Assembly (NCBI GenBank): GCA_021786655.1
Contig: JAJYMU010000378.1
Span: forward strand, 1 to 7,966
DNA from: Bacteroidota bacterium
GTDB taxonomy: Bacteria > Bacteroidota > Ignavibacteria > Ignavibacteriales > Melioribacteraceae
DNA: 7,966 nt
Direction: 5' to 3'
This document shows, in pieces, positions 6,461-7,966 of this stretch. The first letter of the stretch is position 1, and each line of letters begins with the position of its first letter. The position numbers and the translations under genes were made by a program. The notes below the pieces were generated by a model. It saw only the letters and a program-made list of their open reading frames with translations. It searched no databases and was not told where the DNA came from.

Positions 6461-6489
6461 AAATCCCGACAAGCGTCGGGATTTTTTTT
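6461..6489. terminator. Rho-independent terminator between convergent genes
   Basis: ATCCCGAC (6463-6470), loop AAGC, and GTCGGGAT (6475-6482) form an 8-bp perfect stem followed by a run of T (6482-6489). It ends the plus-strand unit 25 nt after the stop at 6436. Read on the minus strand, the same stem lies just past the pduT stop and is followed by four T, so it may also end the microcompartment operon, more weakly. Confidence 0.92.
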
Positions 6490-7039
6490 AGATCATCTCA
6501 CTTAGCAATTCCGGTCGCGGTTGAGGAATTACAATTTTATTAACGAGCAATCCTCTATCGGAAATCACTTTAGCGCCGGCATCAACAGCACTTTGAACTG
6601 CGGCAACTTCTCCTGTGATTGTGCAAAATGCTTTTCCGCCAAGAGCCATCGCCAAACGTATTTCGATCAATCTTACCGTTGCTGCTTTAACTGCGGCGTC
6701 TGCGCCCTCTATCAATGAAGCGACTGAAAATGATTCTATTATGCCGAGCGCTTCCAACAGAGTAACGTTAGAATGACCGGAGAGCGCCGGGAAAATATCG
6801 GGATGAACGTTAGGAATGACAAATGTATCGATGACTGCAAAATCGATTTGGTTAACGGCGTTATCAACGGCAGATTGCACTTCTGCAACATCACCGCCGA
6901 TTAGCACAATGTATTTGCCGGAACAAATTGTTCGTGAGAGTATCAACTCAACCTTGGCAGTCTTGAGCATAATATCGCACGCTTGCATTCCGGCTGCAAT
7001 GCTCGTCATTTCTATCAACCCGAGTGAATTCATTTCCAT
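6488..7039 (-). CDS. pduT: PduT-like tandem-BMC shell protein with candidate [4Fe-4S] Cys
   Basis: A 183-residue protein made of two BMC shell domains, about 1-90 and 95-183. Each begins with the L-G-x-I-E motif (L-G-L-I-E and L-G-I-I-E), and the acidic/hydrophobic G-D-V-A-E-V-Q-S-A-V-D and G-E-V-A-A-V-Q-S-A-V-D segments mirror each other. Such proteins trimerise into pseudohexameric shell tiles. Cys39 in S-R-T-I-C-S-G-K-Y matches the pore Cys of PduT (Cys38 in the studied enterobacterial protein, from memory), which holds a [4Fe-4S] cluster and passes electrons across the shell. The start has AAGGAT about 6 nt upstream. It follows pduS, the same order as in the Salmonella pdu operon, and seems to be the last gene before the terminator. 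The enzymatic cargo is outside the window, so the compartment type cannot be told. Confidence 0.92.
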   Translation of the reverse strand: MEMNSLGLIEMTSIAAGMQACDIMLKTAKVELILSRTICSGKYIVLIGGDVAEVQSAVDNAVNQIDFAVIDTFVIPNVHPDIFPALSGHSNVTLLEALGIIESFSVASLIEGADAAVKAATVRLIEIRLAMALGGKAFCTITGEVAAVQSAVDAGAKVISDRGLLVNKIVIPQPRPELLSEMI

Positions 7040-7061
7040 TTGTTATCCTTCCAATTTTAAT

Positions 7062-7147
7062 GGCACACAGATTTAACTGATCAAATAGATTTTCGCTGAT
7101 AGTTTTAATCTGCGTAAATCAGTTCGATCCGCGTAGTCAGCGTCCCA
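7062..7147. repeat. Intergenic repeat-like sequence with several inverted arms between pduT and pduS
   Basis: The 114-nt gap holds nested inverted arms: CACAGATT (7066-7073) with AATCTGCG (7107-7114, one mismatch), AACTGAT (7075-7081) with ATCAGTT (7118-7124), and CGCTGA (7094-7099) with TCAGCG (7137-7142). It resembles dispersed intergenic repeats built from CTGAT/AATCTGCG words that I recall from environmental genomes, a weak recollection. Transcribed inside the pduS-pduT message, it could fold and affect stability or expression ratio. No ORF lies here. Confidence 0.5.
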
Positions 7148-7153
7148 TTGCAT

Positions 7154-7966
7154 TTATTCTTTACCAATTCTCACAAACTCATCAGAAACGTGAGTAACTC
7201 TTCCGGAAATTGATGCGTAAATTTTCGCACCAAGTTTTCCTTCATCAATATCGCCAATCAAATCCCCGGCTTCAACATGATCACCAATTTTCACAACCGG
7301 TTTTGCCGGTACACCTGTGTGTTGTTTCAAAAGTATTTTTACTTGCGACGGTTCCGGGCTCTTCTTATTGAAAGGCGTATTCACATCATATTTTGTTACG
7401 TCGATACGCTTCATGAGTTGTTTCAACGGAACACGTCTGCCCTCTTTTATCGGATGAACTTTCACGGATTTCTGTTGAACATATTTCAAACCAAGCTTAC
7501 GGTTTTCAGTCTTGCCTTGATCGCAAGCTTCGCGCGGATATAGATCTTCGGGACAAGCATACAACGAACACAATCCGCACGAGCAACATAGATCTGCATA
7601 TTGATTCCAAACTGCTTCGCCCGTTGTAGTGAATACCAACGAGCGCATAACTTTGTGCGGTTGAACATCGTAACCTAAAAGGTAACGCGGACAAAACTCC
7701 GTGCAGTAACTACATTGGTCGCAAGCCGATTTTCCGATTCGACTTTTATCCTTCATCGGTCGCTTTGTTCGGTTCACGAGATAATGATCTGATGGTAGGA
7801 CAATTATTCCGGCAGTTGTTTTCGTCACAACTTCAGAAAGATCGAAGGTAAGTTTGCCCATCATAATTCCGCTAACAAAAACACCAAACTCGGGAACCGT
7901 TGCACCTCCGGCGTGAGCAAGAAGTTCTTTCAAACTAGTTCCTATTGGCACAAAGAATGACATTGG
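7154..7966 (-). CDS. pduS: PduS-like RnfC-related Fe-S flavoprotein, C-terminal part (5' end beyond right edge)
   Basis: The last 270 codons of a longer gene are visible; the frame stays open through the window edge (final codon Pro), so the first Met in view is internal. The N-terminal part seen (F-F-V-P-I-G-T-S-L-K-E-L-L-A-H-A-G-G) is the SLBB segment after the missing FMN/NADH domain. Numbering from that Met, two ferredoxin-like clusters follow: Cys81/84/87/91 and Cys126/129/132/137, each able to hold [4Fe-4S]. The C-terminal domain (Q-H-T-G-V-P-A-K-P-V-V-K-I-G-D-H-V, about 214-269) is the RnfC barrel-sandwich. PduS reduces cobalamin for diol-dehydratase reactivation and is thought to pass electrons with PduT; in glycyl-radical compartments homologues serve as NAD/electron modules. 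The expected full length is about 440-450 residues, so roughly 170-180 are outside. Confidence 0.93.
   Translation of the reverse strand, partial: PMSFFVPIGTSLKELLAHAGGATVPEFGVFVSGIMMGKLTFDLSEVVTKTTAGIIVLPSDHYLVNRTKRPMKDKSRIGKSACDQCSYCTEFCPRYLLGYDVQPHKVMRSLVFTTTGEAVWNQYADLCCSCGLCSLYACPEDLYPREACDQGKTENRKLGLKYVQQKSVKVHPIKEGRRVPLKQLMKRIDVTKYDVNTPFNKKSPEPSQVKILLKQHTGVPAKPVVKIGDHVEAGDLIGDIDEGKLGAKIYASISGRVTHVSDEFVRIGKE

Noticed and set aside
7277..7543. Plus-strand open frame inside pduS
   Set aside because: It is antisense to two clear four-Cys cluster motifs and the RnfC-like domain, and has no recognisable protein features.

Overview
The window looks like a chromosomal segment of moderately A+T-rich Gram-negative bacterium. 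A TonB-type energy transducer, an exported RidA-like protein, rather weak Shine-Dalgarno usage and several TTG/GTG starts would fit the Bacteroidetes/Chlorobi/Ignavibacteria group. That placement is an inference from gene content and style, not from a marker gene.

Left part (1-1995). The start of a short-chain dehydrogenase/reductase (SDR) gene runs off the left edge on the minus strand. Divergent from it lie a TonB-family protein with a glycine-rich linker, then a probable two-gene unit: a DUF1304 membrane protein and a RidA/YjgF-family protein with a signal peptide.

Centre (about 2000-4140). A markedly A+T-rich two-gene island encodes a Type II restriction-modification system. The genes are convergent and their 3' ends overlap by 12 bp. 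The endonuclease carries a K-T-T-x-K-D-R core like that of EcoRII-type PD-(D/E)XK enzymes. The methyltransferase is a beta-class amino-methyltransferase with an N-terminal MerR/excisionase-like helix-turn-helix. Three tandem 10-bp repeats just upstream of the methyltransferase start are a candidate operator for that domain, so the enzyme may regulate itself.

Right-centre (4207-6436). Four plus-strand genes follow: a four-helix membrane protein of unknown function, a small cupin, a protein with the complete ligand spacing of zinc-dependent phospholipase C / S1-P1 nuclease but no signal peptide, and an exported carbohydrate-binding-like beta-sandwich protein. The last is broken by one in-frame TAG where its relatives, as I remember them, carry Trp. 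A strong hairpin terminator closes this side.

Right end (6488-7966). On the minus strand is the end of a bacterial microcompartment (BMC) operon. pduS (RnfC-like Fe-S flavoprotein, 5' end outside the window) is followed by pduT (tandem-BMC-domain shell protein with a Cys placed to bind a [4Fe-4S] cluster). Together they would form an electron conduit across the shell. The 114-bp gap between them holds a sequence rich in inverted arms that looks like a dispersed intergenic repeat.

Most notable: the autoregulation-ready restriction-modification pair with its decamer array, the leaderless PLC-like protein, the TAG-interrupted gene, and the repeat inside the pduS-pduT transcript. No rRNA, tRNA, CRISPR array or insertion sequence was seen.
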